Shown one piece after another: positions 1 to 8,845 of a stretch of 50,889 bases of DNA. This DNA is from a bacterium. GTDB taxonomy: Bacteria > Bacillota_I > Bacilli_A > Izemoplasmatales > UBA1188. The stretch lies in contig JAGCYY010000033.1 in assembly GCA_017960565.1 (NCBI GenBank), positions 1-50,889 on the forward strand, read 5' to 3'. The notes under the pieces were generated by a model, which did not search any database, had not been told where the DNA came from, and was given only the letters and a program-made list of their open reading frames with translations. Position 1 is the first letter of the stretch, and every line of letters starts with the position of its first letter. The position numbers were made by a program, and so were the translations under genes.

Positions 1-207
1 TAAGCAACGTTCACATAAAGGATGTTCTTTAGCATATCTATCACGGATTCTTTTCCAAGCACGACCATACTTTTTATTATGATCAGATGAACGAGAATAA
101 CGATTGTATTCTTTTGCAACAAGTCCATTATGCTCTTCGCAGTAACTACCTTCGGTAAGATTAGGACATCCTGGATATTTACATGGTTTTAATGGTTTAT
201 GTGGCAT
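1..207 (-). CDS. HNH endonuclease, N-terminal part (runs off window)
   Basis: Partial gene; the C-terminal part lies beyond the left edge. The 69 visible codons begin MPHKPLKPCKYPGCPN and carry a Cys-rich N-terminus (C-x4-C, then C-x2-H) followed by HPLCERC, the pattern that opens phage HNH endonucleases encoded next to the terminase genes. Those enzymes nick or cut DNA and assist packaging; this role is known for the family and inferred here. Two ATGs are possible. The one at 213 lies only 2 nt from the GGAGG ribosome site, whereas the one at 207 is 8 nt away, so 207 is preferred. The HNH core is not visible, so the call rests on the N-terminus and on the position at the end of a phage replication module. 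Confidence 0.7.
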   Translation of the reverse strand, partial: MPHKPLKPCKYPGCPNLTEGSYCEEHNGLVAKEYNRYSRSSDHNKKYGRAWKRIRDRYAKEHPLCERCL

Positions 208-231
208 ATCCATTTCCTCCTTTTACTGCAA

Positions 232-265
232 TAAAAAAAGTCCACAGGATTGCTCCAAATGGACT
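232..265 (-). terminator. Rho-independent terminator before the HNH gene
   Basis: On the minus strand AGTCCA pairs with TGGACT. An inner GGA/TCC stem closes on a GCAA tetraloop, and a run of seven T follows. It sits between the small gene at 355-684 and the HNH gene, so some early or middle transcripts probably stop here. Confidence 0.55.
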
Positions 266-354
266 ATTATTCTTCTATAGCTTTCGCCAATTATATCATA
301 TCACACTCTTGACAAAATCACTATGGTTCAGCGTGGCTCACAATGGCTCAAGTT

Positions 355-684
355 TTATTTTCTTAATGCTAATTTAACATCAGCAATCTTTCCTTTAAAA
401 ATAGTCATGGTTCCACTTTCACCATTCTTTAATACAATTAAATATGCATCACAAACCATTATATTATTACCATATTGTTTTCTAATATCAGTAGTCGCTA
501 GCTCAAACGTTTCTACTTGGCTTGGTTCTAATACAATATCATCTTCGCCAACAATCCAAAGAACTACTTTACCATTTTCAACAGAAAACTGTCTAGCACC
601 TCTTTTTAAGTGTGTAATGCTTCCTTCAACCCAACCTGCTAAATCTTTAGAATTAGCTCTTTTTAATTTTGCAAAAAATCCCAT
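355..684 (-). CDS. Small phage protein of unknown function
   Basis: A 109-residue protein that I do not recognise. It starts MGFFAKLKRAN, looks beta-rich, and has no Cys cluster, signal peptide or membrane segment. An AGGAGAAA ribosome site lies 7-8 nt before the ATG. It sits between the late-regulator gene and the HNH gene of the phage, directly downstream of the G8 promoter-like element. A pleckstrin-homology-like small fold is possible but not shown. Confidence 0.6.
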   Translation of the reverse strand: MGFFAKLKRANSKDLAGWVEGSITHLKRGARQFSVENGKVVLWIVGEDDIVLEPSQVETFELATTDIRKQYGNNIMVCDAYLIVLKNGESGTMTIFKGKIADVKLALRK

Positions 685-718
685 TATTATATTTCTCCTT
701 TTTATGGTTTTTTCTTTA

Positions 719-742
719 ATTATACCCCCCCCGAAAAGTCAA
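719..742 (-). promoter_or_regulatory. Promoter-like element with a G8 tract in a 12-nt spacer
   Basis: On the minus strand TTGACT (737-742) and TATAAT (719-724) are separated by TTTC plus eight consecutive G. Both hexamers are close to the sigma-70 consensus, but the 12-nt spacer is far shorter than the usual 17. The TGA stop of the upstream regulator gene lies inside the -35-like hexamer. A late promoter that needs a phage activator is one reading. Confidence 0.4.
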
Positions 743-1158
743 GAGATATGCAAAATTTTCACCATTTCAATAGCCCTTTCATGCTTTCTTTTTACTGATT
801 CAATCGAACAAAATATCTTCACACATATTTCATCACAAGTTAACCAATCTATATATCGGTATGTAAGCAACATTTGAAGTTCTTCATCCTTTACAGTATT
901 GATTGATCTTTCAATTTCCATCTTTACAGTTTCAAGTTTCTTCTCTAATTCTTCAAGTTCTTCTTCAGCTTCAATCTCTTTGAAAACCCAACGAACGAAA
1001 TATGCATCATTTGAAGGTGTATGATCTACTCTTGGAATTGTAAAGTCTAGTCCTGGTGGAGATGATGCTCTTTCTTGACAAAACTTAATATACCGTTTTT
1101 TCTTTTCTATCTTTTCCAAGATATTATGATATCTACATAAATAAGTCTTCTTATCCAT
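739..1158 (-). CDS. ArpU/DUF1492-type phage late transcription regulator
   Basis: A 139-residue protein with a long acidic coiled coil (about residues 60-90) followed by a C-terminal helix-turn-helix resembling sigma-70 region 4 (LTCDEICVKIFCSIESVKRK). This layout is typical of the RinA/ArpU/DUF1492 proteins encoded just before the terminase genes in Firmicutes phages, which switch on late transcription. A GAGGTG ribosome site precedes the ATG, and the gene follows the SNF2 gene with a 3-nt gap. Action at the element just downstream (719-742) is an inference from position. Confidence 0.7.
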   Translation of the reverse strand: MDKKTYLCRYHNILEKIEKKKRYIKFCQERASSPPGLDFTIPRVDHTPSNDAYFVRWVFKEIEAEEELEELEKKLETVKMEIERSINTVKDEELQMLLTYRYIDWLTCDEICVKIFCSIESVKRKHERAIEMVKILHIS

Positions 1159-1161
1159 ATC

Positions 1162-2526
1162 CTACACCTCCGCTTTTACTGCTTTTAATAATGCATTTTG
1201 TCTTGTTGCCTTTCCGTGAATTACATCAAGTACATCTTCATCGATAGTTCCTTTTGAAATAATGTGAATCACTATTACACTTTCTGCTTTTTGACCTTGC
1301 CTGTATAATCTCGCATTGGTTTGCTCATAGAGTTCCAAACTCCAAGTTAAGCCAAACCATACGATTACATTTCCACCACTTTGAAGATTAAGACCGTGTC
1401 CAGCTGATGCAGGATGAATTAAACCAACATTAAGTTTTCCTTCATTCCATTTTCTAATTGCATCATCTTTATCAAGGCAACCGTAATTAACACCAAGTGA
1501 ATCTAATCTTTCTTTGATTCTTTCCAAATCATGTTTGAACCAATAAGCCACTAACATTGGTTTTCCATTCGATGCTTCAATTAAATCTTCTAAAGCATCT
1601 AGTTTTGCCTCGTGGATTTTAAATGTTGATCCATTATCTGTGTATAAAGCACCATTAGAAACTTGAAGTAATTTATTAGTTAACACAGCTGCATTTGCTA
1701 CAGTTATCTCTTCATCTTTGTCTTTTAGTTCTTGGATGAAATCATCTTGAAGATTCCTATAAACATCTATTGCATTATCTGGCAAATCAACTTCATGATT
1801 TCGATAGATTAGCTTTGGCATCTTAAGATAATCTTCTGCTTTCATTGACATCGTAATATCAGAAATCTTGTGATATATAACTTTGTCAGCACCGGGAATT
1901 AGCTTATACGAATACACAATTTCGCCATTCCTTTTATCAGGGATAAAGTACTTATTGCGATAATGAGTTATAAATCTTTCAAGTCTTACCCCATAATCAA
2001 GCAATTTGAATTCAGCCCATAAATCCATGAGTCCATTTCCTGAAGGTGTACCAGTTAGACCTACTATTCTTTTGGCTAAAGGTCTTACTTTAAGTAAACT
2101 TTTAAATCTTACTGATTTTCCATTCTTGAAACTTGATAATTCATCAATAACAATCATGTCATAATCGAACTTATAACCACTTTTATCGATTAGCCACTGA
2201 ACATTCTCACGGTTGATAATGTAGATGTCAGCTTTTTCATCAAGTGCCTTTTTCCTTTGTGCTTCAGTTCCAACTACAACCGAGTATTTAAGAAAATTCA
2301 AATGTTCCCATTTTTCAATTTCGCTAGGCCATGTAAACTTAGCAACTCTTAAAGGAGCAATAACCAAAACCTTATGAACATCAAATGAATCAAAGAGTAA
2401 ATCAAATAATGCAGATAAAGTTATAACTGTTTTGCCTAAACCCATTGAAAGAAAGACTGCACTTGCTTGTTTTTCTTCAATAAAATTAGTTGCATATTTT
2501 TGATAATCATAAGGTTCGTATTTCAT
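1162..2526 (-). CDS. SNF2/DEAD-family phage helicase
   Basis: A 454-residue superfamily 2 ATPase. Visible motifs are Walker A (MGLGKT, 28-33), motif II DELS (128-131), motif III GLTGTP (156-161) and a C-terminal arginine-finger region with YRQGQ. It is compact, a bare SNF2 core, as in many Firmicutes phage replication modules where it follows a VRR-NUC gene. The ATG at 2526 has AGGAGG 8 nt upstream and is preferred to the TTG just before it. The gene overlaps the nuclease gene by 20 nt, so the two are probably translated in step. Probable role: remodelling DNA or protein-DNA complexes in phage replication or recombination. Confidence 0.88.
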   Translation of the reverse strand: MKYEPYDYQKYATNFIEEKQASAVFLSMGLGKTVITLSALFDLLFDSFDVHKVLVIAPLRVAKFTWPSEIEKWEHLNFLKYSVVVGTEAQRKKALDEKADIYIINRENVQWLIDKSGYKFDYDMIVIDELSSFKNGKSVRFKSLLKVRPLAKRIVGLTGTPSGNGLMDLWAEFKLLDYGVRLERFITHYRNKYFIPDKRNGEIVYSYKLIPGADKVIYHKISDITMSMKAEDYLKMPKLIYRNHEVDLPDNAIDVYRNLQDDFIQELKDKDEEITVANAAVLTNKLLQVSNGALYTDNGSTFKIHEAKLDALEDLIEASNGKPMLVAYWFKHDLERIKERLDSLGVNYGCLDKDDAIRKWNEGKLNVGLIHPASAGHGLNLQSGGNVIVWFGLTWSLELYEQTNARLYRQGQKAESVIVIHIISKGTIDEDVLDVIHGKATRQNALLKAVKAEV

Positions 2527-2788
2527 CAATTATTCCTCCTATTTGTTCTCCATCGTCAAGGACATAAACCCTAAAGCCCATCTTCCTTAACATCTCATGT
2601 CTTTTGACTTGTAGTTTTCTTGGTTTCTTACCTTTAGCTTTGACTTCGACAAATGCCATATGACCAATTGCTATAAGGATCAATCTATCAGGCATCCCAT
2701 CAAATCCAGGACTTACAAACTTCAAGGCAATACCACCATTCTTTTTCACTTCTTTACAAAGCTTCTGCTCAATCTTTTTCTCTTCCAT
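2507..2788 (-). CDS. VRR-NUC domain nuclease
   Basis: A 93-residue stand-alone VRR-NUC protein (PD-(D/E)xK fold). The conserved pieces are GMPDRL, then VEVKAKG and a downstream Gln in KLQVKRHE. Family members of this size are structure-specific nucleases, often of the Holliday-junction type, and are common next to SNF2 helicases in phages. An upstream ATG at 2806 exists, but GGAGG lies 5 nt before the ATG at 2788, which is therefore chosen. The gene overlaps the helicase start. Confidence 0.85.
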   Translation of the reverse strand: MEEKKIEQKLCKEVKKNGGIALKFVSPGFDGMPDRLILIAIGHMAFVEVKAKGKKPRKLQVKRHEMLRKMGFRVYVLDDGEQIGGIIDEIRTL

Positions 2789-2800
2789 AACAACCTCCAA

Positions 2801-2904
2801 TGACATGGTCTACTTAGTCGATATACAACTTTTTCTATATAGGTTTTTTTGGCTATTTTTTGCTATATGCAATAGTTTGTATTTAGACTATGTAGACTAT
2901 GTCA
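2801..2904. repeat. Long imperfect inverted repeat, possible phage origin or hairpin
   Basis: Arms at 2801-2819 and 2886-2904 match in inverted orientation at 17 of 19 positions (TGACATGGTCTACTTAGTC against the complement of the right arm). Inside them ATACAACT/AGTTTGTAT and CTATAT/ATATAG can extend the pairing. A 13-bp direct repeat TTTTGGCTATTTT occurs at 2847-2859 and 2905-2917, and the right arm itself repeats GACTATGT. The element fills the gap between the primase-helicase gene and the nuclease gene. Confidence 0.6.
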
Positions 2905-2922
2905 TTTTGGCTATTTTCCTTA

Positions 2923-5187
2923 CTACGTAAGGAACTCCTCAAAGTCAGTCACAGTCGAATCAATAAGCTTAAGTCCTTTGATGTACTTGATTCTTTTTTT
3001 GACTTCCTTCTTGAATCCATTTTTTTCTAAGGCTGTATAAAAGTCACTTGTGCTTCTTGGATACTCACCAATACTAGAACAGTAAGCTCGATATGAAGAA
3101 TAAAGTTGACTTGATGAAACTTCATAACCTTTACCAACTTCGCAGCAGTCTTCAATGAAATGGTTAAACCAGTTAGATTGTTCCTTATACTCTCTAATGG
3201 CATCAGTTACTACCTTTGGTTCTGCTATTCTAAACTTTGAATCGATGACCTTCTTTGCACCTTCAATAAGCCATGAAAGGATATACTCTCCCGCATTTTC
3301 ATAAAGGTAATCGGCATAGTTTTTGATGTCATCTTTGCCTGTAAGTTTTCTTGTATATGGGATAACAATTAAACGTCTCCAAATACCATCATCGCTTCCT
3401 GATATTCTTGGAAGGTGGTTAGTATAAAGAACTAGCATATGGGTAGGTGTGAAATAGAAAGGGTCTTTGTACTTCTTTTCTGCCATTACCTCATCAGTCG
3501 AACATAGTTGTTTTATCATCGACTCATTTAGCCTTGCTCCTTCTTGAGATTCACTAGCAATAAGAAGTCTTCTTCCTGCCATTTCTGCCATTTCAGGCTT
3601 TACATTTCGCCTTACGCTCGTAGTTAGAGCATCAGCTGATAATTTACCCGAGTAGTTTCCTAAAACGCGGAATATGGCATTCCAAAAGGTCGACTTACCA
3701 TTTCCACCATCGCCATAAGCAATTATCATGGCTTCAATAAAAACTTTACCTATTACTGCAAGTCCACATATTTTTTGAACATAATCAATAAGCTCAGCAT
3801 CGCCATAGATCTTATCCAAGCAATCAAGCCATATATCCTTACCTTTATTACCTGGTGATACCGTAGTAATCTTAGTAATAAAATCTTCAGCTTTATGCTC
3901 GCTAAAACCACCTAGTCCTTTTCTTAAGTCAAAAGTGCCACTAGGCGTATTTAAAAGATATGGATTCTTATTAAGTTCGCTTGGCATAATTTCAACAATA
4001 GGTCTAACTTCCTTTAATGTCGCTGATATGTACTTACTATCCCTACGCTTATAAACGAACTTTAGATATTGCTTATTAGTTTCTAGTTCTTGAACATCAT
4101 TAAATAGATCCTTGCTGATTTTATCTTGAAGGTTCTCACCCTTTTGAAGAGTGGCAATTACATCAAAAACGCCACCATTCTCAAGTTTTTTATTTAAATT
4201 TGCAATTTTAGTTAGTGCTTCTTTTAATTGCTTATCAGTTAATTTTTGAACTAGTCTTTGTGCCTTTTCTTCTGACTCTTGCCAGTAACCATTTGTGTAG
4301 ACTAAGAACTTAGTTGATGGAGAGTAACGAAGACATGACTCATATGTATTTTTAAGAACAGTAGCTTGTCCTAAATCGGTAAAATCATCAGGACGATATG
4401 ATTTATCATCGTTGTACTTTTCCGGTGTTACATAGTTTGGATTTTTAAGAACAGTATTTCTATAGAAATTTAAGGCACTGCCCCAAATCATCTTTAATTC
4501 ATTATCTTCAACTGGTGGATTACATCTTTCTTCATTTGCTTTAACAAACGAATTATATGTTTCATCGCCTTCACCAAAACGAACTAAAAGCCTTGAAGCT
4601 AACCTCGAAAGATATGTATTTCTACCGCCCTCTTCAATAACTATTTCACTATTCATTTTGGCAAACTTATCTTCATCTAGAAATTCAAGGATATTCATAT
4701 CACCATCAATCCACTCTACTTGTGGTTCACTAGTACCATAAAAGAACCTTGCTGCATCTTTAGCACCAAAGTCGAAGAAAGGATAAATTGATAATATCTT
4801 CTCTTTTAATTTCCTATATTCTTCATAATTCCTAATAGGTTCAATTGGAAAGAAAATGTGGAATTTAGGGCGAGCCTTCTTTCCTTGCTTTTCTTTCATG
4901 TTGTTTCTTGAATAATGCACTGCAAAAGAAACACCTGGTAGCATCTCTTTGATTGCTTTAATATCAACCCACTTGCTTTCATCTTCAGTATGAGTGTTAT
5001 CACAATCAAGTGCTAAAGTATCAGCAATAATAAAATCAGCATTGGATCTATGAAAGCTTTTATATTTAGCACATACATAGTCTTTCTCTACTGCTTTTTT
5101 AAGTGAATCAACATCAACCACTTTTATCTCATGGGGATAATAAGAGTTAGTTTCTTTTTGAAGTACATCAGATATATAAAAATGCAT
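2923..5187 (-). CDS. Phage primase-helicase (AEP-like primase plus SF3 helicase)
   Basis: A 754-residue replication protein. The N-terminal part shows primase-polymerase-like acidic residues (LALDCDN, D61 and D63) and RPKFHIFFP (106-114), typical of archaeo-eukaryotic primases. The C-terminal part is a D5/VapE-type superfamily 3 helicase with Walker A GDGGNGKST (492-500) and the downstream TNHLPRISGSDDGIWRR block (sensor and arginine region). Such proteins prime and unwind at the phage origin. GGAGG lies 8-9 nt before the ATG. It follows the DNA polymerase gene by 17 nt, and the inverted repeat just after its stop could be its binding site (inference). Confidence 0.9.
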   Translation of the reverse strand: MHFYISDVLQKETNSYYPHEIKVVDVDSLKKAVEKDYVCAKYKSFHRSNADFIIADTLALDCDNTHTEDESKWVDIKAIKEMLPGVSFAVHYSRNNMKEKQGKKARPKFHIFFPIEPIRNYEEYRKLKEKILSIYPFFDFGAKDAARFFYGTSEPQVEWIDGDMNILEFLDEDKFAKMNSEIVIEEGGRNTYLSRLASRLLVRFGEGDETYNSFVKANEERCNPPVEDNELKMIWGSALNFYRNTVLKNPNYVTPEKYNDDKSYRPDDFTDLGQATVLKNTYESCLRYSPSTKFLVYTNGYWQESEEKAQRLVQKLTDKQLKEALTKIANLNKKLENGGVFDVIATLQKGENLQDKISKDLFNDVQELETNKQYLKFVYKRRDSKYISATLKEVRPIVEIMPSELNKNPYLLNTPSGTFDLRKGLGGFSEHKAEDFITKITTVSPGNKGKDIWLDCLDKIYGDAELIDYVQKICGLAVIGKVFIEAMIIAYGDGGNGKSTFWNAIFRVLGNYSGKLSADALTTSVRRNVKPEMAEMAGRRLLIASESQEGARLNESMIKQLCSTDEVMAEKKYKDPFYFTPTHMLVLYTNHLPRISGSDDGIWRRLIVIPYTRKLTGKDDIKNYADYLYENAGEYILSWLIEGAKKVIDSKFRIAEPKVVTDAIREYKEQSNWFNHFIEDCCEVGKGYEVSSSQLYSSYRAYCSSIGEYPRSTSDFYTALEKNGFKKEVKKRIKYIKGLKLIDSTVTDFEEFLT

Positions 5188-5204
5188 ATATTAAATCCTC
5201 CGTA

Positions 5205-7142
5205 TTAATCTTTTTTGTAGAAGCTACATTCATAACCATCGGCATTAAGAATTAAGCCATTAGCCCATGAAGGAACCTCACTCATTTTCTTAGACACGTC
5301 TTCGACCTTTAAATCGAGTGGTGCATCTATTACCACTTCATCATGAATATGCATAACTATCGGTAGATCTAGATTCTTCATCGCATACACAAGTAAATCT
5401 CTAGCTGTTGCTTGAACGATGTTTTCTACAAACTTTGGTCCGTAAGATTCTAATCGTTCCCATTTCTTTGCTTGAGATAAACCCATATAAGTGATTTGCC
5501 CATCAACAACTTTTGGCATTGAGTAAGCAAGTCTTCTTCCACTTGGAAGAGTGATGAAAAGAGTCCCACCAAGATATGCAAATTCTAAATTCTTAAACTT
5601 AACTGTTGTTTTATTTTCAATAGCCTTGATGACTGCTTTATCAACATCCCACCAAAACTTAGTAATATTTGGATTTGCTACTCTCCATGATTCAACAAGT
5701 GGCTTTAATTCATCTTCTTTAAGACCCATCTCAATTGCACCCATAGCTTTAAGTGCACCAACTGATCCGCCATAACCAAGTGCAAGTTCTGCAATCTTTC
5801 CTTTAGGTCTTAGTTCACCATTGATCCCGTGCTTTACTACAGGAACATGGAACATTTGTGATGCAGATGCACAATATATGTCTTCACCATTTTTGAAAGC
5901 ATTTAATCGCCACGTCTCTCCTGCATACCAAGCAATAACACGTGCTTCAATAGCAGAGAAATCAGATACGATAAACTTATGACCAATTGATGGAATAAAG
6001 GCAGTACGAATTAACTGCGATAATGTATCAGGCACATCTTCATATAAAACTTCCACTGCTTCTAAGTTGCCACTGCGTACCAATGACCTAGCTTCAGCTA
6101 AATCTTTGAGATGGTTTTGTGGTAAGTTTTGCAGCTGCACTATCTTTGAAGAGAACCTTCCTGTACGATTAGCTCCATAAAACATAAACATTCCATGGAC
6201 CTTGCCATCACTGCATCTAGCACTTTTCATTGCAAGATATTTTTTAATTGAAGATTTGGATACTTGTTGGCGTAGCAATAATACTTGTTGCACCACTTTG
6301 TCATCAGCATAACCTATAAGGTTAGCTACCTCTTTTTTGCCTAAAGTTTCAACCTCGACATCATTTTCAAAGAGCCAACTTTTAAGCTGTGCCACAGAGT
6401 TAGGATTATCTAATTTAGTTAGGTTTTGAAGGGTTTTTATATTGAAATCCCTAGTTTTTTCATCAAAGTCGATGGCATTATCAACTAGAGTTTCATCTAC
6501 TAAAACACCCCTATCATTTATAGTTTCTGATAGGTGATATTCATCCCAAACAAAATCCGGAACAGGATACTTACTAATACGTTCTTGAATAGCCATTTCA
6601 GTTTCAACATCACGGATATTGTATTTCTTGAATAACTCCCACTTTTCTTTATCGTGGTAGTAATAGTTACGAGTCCTATATCCATTCTTGCTTGTTGGTC
6701 TACAAGGAACACAAAAGTACTTAATTAGATCCTTACCTTCATTTAGTTTTTGCTTATCAAGTCTTAATATTTCACCTACTTGTTTTAATGAAAAAGCGAG
6801 TCCTAAATAAGCACTCCAAGTCATAGTGCATCTCCAAGAATCAGGCGATAGATATTTCCCTTTTTCTATTCCAAGATGTCTTGATAAACACACTCTTTCA
6901 AATGTTGAATTATATGCGTACTTTATTACATCATCGCTTTTAATGGCATCAACCAGGAATCCTGGAAGTGGCTCACCTTGTGCTAGGTCAACCACCTCCA
7001 CTTTTCCGTTGTTTATTGCATAAGATAACAGCAATATTTCAAAATCGTTGGATTCGGCATACTTGTATACGCCACACTTGTTTAAGTCTGTACTTGAGTA
7101 GGTTTCAATATCAAGATGTAATGACTTAATCAAGGAATCCAT
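5205..7142 (-). CDS. Phage family A DNA polymerase with 3'-5' exonuclease domain
   Basis: About 645 residues. The N-terminus carries the exonuclease motif (HLDIETYSS). The C-terminal half has motif A (DFSAIEAR), the motif B region (KIAELALGYGG) and motif C (HIHDEVVID). This is the DNA polymerase I-like replicase common in Firmicutes phages with DUF2815 and DUF2800 neighbours; no 5'-3' exonuclease domain is present. The start is uncertain: the frame overlaps the DUF2815 gene, ATGs occur at 7148, 7145 and 7142 behind a weak GGTGG, and a TTG at 7133 would start exactly where relatives usually begin. The coding call itself is firm. Confidence 0.92.
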   Translation of the reverse strand: MDSLIKSLHLDIETYSSTDLNKCGVYKYAESNDFEILLLSYAINNGKVEVVDLAQGEPLPGFLVDAIKSDDVIKYAYNSTFERVCLSRHLGIEKGKYLSPDSWRCTMTWSAYLGLAFSLKQVGEILRLDKQKLNEGKDLIKYFCVPCRPTSKNGYRTRNYYYHDKEKWELFKKYNIRDVETEMAIQERISKYPVPDFVWDEYHLSETINDRGVLVDETLVDNAIDFDEKTRDFNIKTLQNLTKLDNPNSVAQLKSWLFENDVEVETLGKKEVANLIGYADDKVVQQVLLLRQQVSKSSIKKYLAMKSARCSDGKVHGMFMFYGANRTGRFSSKIVQLQNLPQNHLKDLAEARSLVRSGNLEAVEVLYEDVPDTLSQLIRTAFIPSIGHKFIVSDFSAIEARVIAWYAGETWRLNAFKNGEDIYCASASQMFHVPVVKHGINGELRPKGKIAELALGYGGSVGALKAMGAIEMGLKEDELKPLVESWRVANPNITKFWWDVDKAVIKAIENKTTVKFKNLEFAYLGGTLFITLPSGRRLAYSMPKVVDGQITYMGLSQAKKWERLESYGPKFVENIVQATARDLLVYAMKNLDLPIVMHIHDEVVIDAPLDLKVEDVSKKMSEVPSWANGLILNADGYECSFYKKD

Positions 7143-7689
7143 CATCATCGCCACCAAAATCACTCTCAGGTGTAGACTTAGTTCCTAAAGGTTCGCCATC
7201 AGCTATCTTTTGAAGATTGTTAAGTCCTACTGCGATACCACGTGCTCCATTGTTGTTGTAAGCATAGAAAGTGATTGATGCACGACCATAAACACCACTA
7301 TAGACTTCGCTATGATCTAAGATTGGATTGCAATCTACATCAACGATTCCAGGTGCGGTTGCAGAGTTTGCATTGACGAAATATGCATTTTTATATGCTT
7401 CATCATCAGGACGTTCTACATCACCATCACGAAGAGGTGTGTGAATAGCAGCAAGTGCAGGAACACTTTTTGCATTACCTTTAAGCTTTGATTCGCCTTC
7501 TTGGTAAGCTGCATTAATAGCATTCTTAATTTTTTCGATTGTTTGAACATCATCTTTAGGGATGATTAAGCTAACTGAATATTTAGGTGTAGCACCTTCG
7601 TTAGCAGCTTTTGGAGTCCATACATTTGCATAGCTCCATCTAGTTTTTTTACCTGTAATTACCTTTGTTGGATTTATAATTTTACTCAT
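7126..7689 (-). CDS. DUF2815 single-strand-binding-like phage protein
   Basis: A 187-residue protein starting MSKIINPTKVITGKKTRWSY, matching the DUF2815 family of phage proteins thought to be gp2.5-like ssDNA-binding proteins with an OB fold. The acidic tail (FGGDDDGFLD) is what ssDNA-binding proteins use to recruit partners. AAAGGAGA lies about 8 nt before the ATG at 7689; a longer frame from 7710 lacks a ribosome site. It overlaps the DUF2800 gene by 8 nt and the polymerase gene downstream. Probable role: coating ssDNA at the phage fork. Confidence 0.85.
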   Translation of the reverse strand: MSKIINPTKVITGKKTRWSYANVWTPKAANEGATPKYSVSLIIPKDDVQTIEKIKNAINAAYQEGESKLKGNAKSVPALAAIHTPLRDGDVERPDDEAYKNAYFVNANSATAPGIVDVDCNPILDHSEVYSGVYGRASITFYAYNNNGARGIAVGLNNLQKIADGEPLGTKSTPESDFGGDDDGFLD

Positions 7690-8845
7690 TGTTATTGTCT
7701 CCTTTTTCATTTAAATCTTTAAAATCTAATTCAGCTGTTGTGACTTCAGGTCTTTTATCTTCATCACGTTTTGCTAGGGTTAGTTTTCCCTTTGGTTTGA
7801 AGATGTAAGAATTTAATAATTCTTCGAACTTCTTTTTTCCGATTAACGACTGCATGGATGTAACGCTTAATACTTTTTCCTCATAAGGATTAAATCCTGC
7901 GTCTTTTACTACTTTTGCAACTTCATCTTCATCAGTCCACTTACGATTGCTTCTACCTTCAACGAGCTTATAGTGTTCGTACTTGTGACCTTTGATAGCT
8001 TCTGATAAAGCAAAGTCTTTTACTGTGTTTAACCACTCGGTTATATCTTCTGCTTGATCCAAAATCTCTTCTATTTCCTCGTCATTTAATAGAAACGGTG
8101 GTTGAAACTCTTTCTTTGCAACATCGAGATTCTTATCTCTTAATGCCTTACATATTGGCTTGGCTTTACAAAATTTACAGTGCTTGCCTGGATGGAATTC
8201 TTCACTACCTTCCTTGATTTTTCTAATTGCATCTTTAAGGATTGTATCGGACCACTTATATAGGTCATCTTTAGAAATGCTCCACTCGGATACGTTAGAT
8301 AATCTTGGTTGATAGATACACAATTTGATGTTGTTGATGTCATATAGATGGCCGAATGTTTCGATAAGGCAAAGAGCATAAATTTTTAGTTGAACATTAT
8401 CTGTAGCATCAATTTTTACGCCCATACCATACTTCAAATCAACTATCGTTAAGTCGCCATCAGCTAAGACTGCAAAGTCACAAGTGCCAAATAGTCCTTC
8501 ACCATATCTATCGGTAGATACTTGTTGTTCCACCATTGTTACGACATCCTTTGTCTTCTCTTTGGCTTCAGCTACTTTTTCATTACAGTAAGATACATAA
8601 CCTGCGATATGATCTTCCATTTCTTTGTTGTACCAAGTTAAGTCACTGGTGTTTATTTCAACTTTTTCACCAAGACTGTTTAATAGTCTTACTGAAGCTA
8701 ACTCATGTGCATCAGTTCCTTCACTTGAGAATAAAGAAATCTTTTCAGGGATACCTTTACTTGCTTTAGCACTTCCAGGACAAGCGATGAGTCTTGCCCC
8801 AGAAGATGGGCTAAACAAATCCGAATGACTAGTTGGACTCGCCAT
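7682..8845 (-). CDS. DUF2800 Cas4/RecB-like nuclease with probable Fe-S cluster
   Basis: A 387-residue PD-(D/E)xK protein. The nuclease motif is visible as D123 and then VDLKYG (D136, K138), with Q152 after it. Cys22 in the ACPGS motif plus Cys223, Cys226 and Cys232 (C-x2-C-x5-C) form the split four-cysteine set that holds an iron-sulfur cluster in Cas4, AddB and related proteins. DUF2800 proteins are regular members of phage replication operons and probably process DNA ends during recombination. GAGGTGA lies 6 nt before the ATG at 8845. The C-terminal 130 residues are not assigned. Confidence 0.85.
   Translation of the reverse strand: MASPTSHSDLFSPSSGARLIACPGSAKASKGIPEKISLFSSEGTDAHELASVRLLNSLGEKVEINTSDLTWYNKEMEDHIAGYVSYCNEKVAEAKEKTKDVVTMVEQQVSTDRYGEGLFGTCDFAVLADGDLTIVDLKYGMGVKIDATDNVQLKIYALCLIETFGHLYDINNIKLCIYQPRLSNVSEWSISKDDLYKWSDTILKDAIRKIKEGSEEFHPGKHCKFCKAKPICKALRDKNLDVAKKEFQPPFLLNDEEIEEILDQAEDITEWLNTVKDFALSEAIKGHKYEHYKLVEGRSNRKWTDEDEVAKVVKDAGFNPYEEKVLSVTSMQSLIGKKKFEELLNSYIFKPKGKLTLAKRDEDKRPEVTTAELDFKDLNEKGDNNNE

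Noticed and set aside
266-330. Promoter-like TTGTCA and TATAAT on the minus strand before the terminator at 232-265
   Set aside because: The spacing is only 14 nt and the transcript would end almost at once; too weak to list.
323-877. Plus-strand open frame of 184 codons
   Set aside because: It runs opposite to two well-supported phage genes and shows low-complexity hydrophobic sequence typical of antisense frames.
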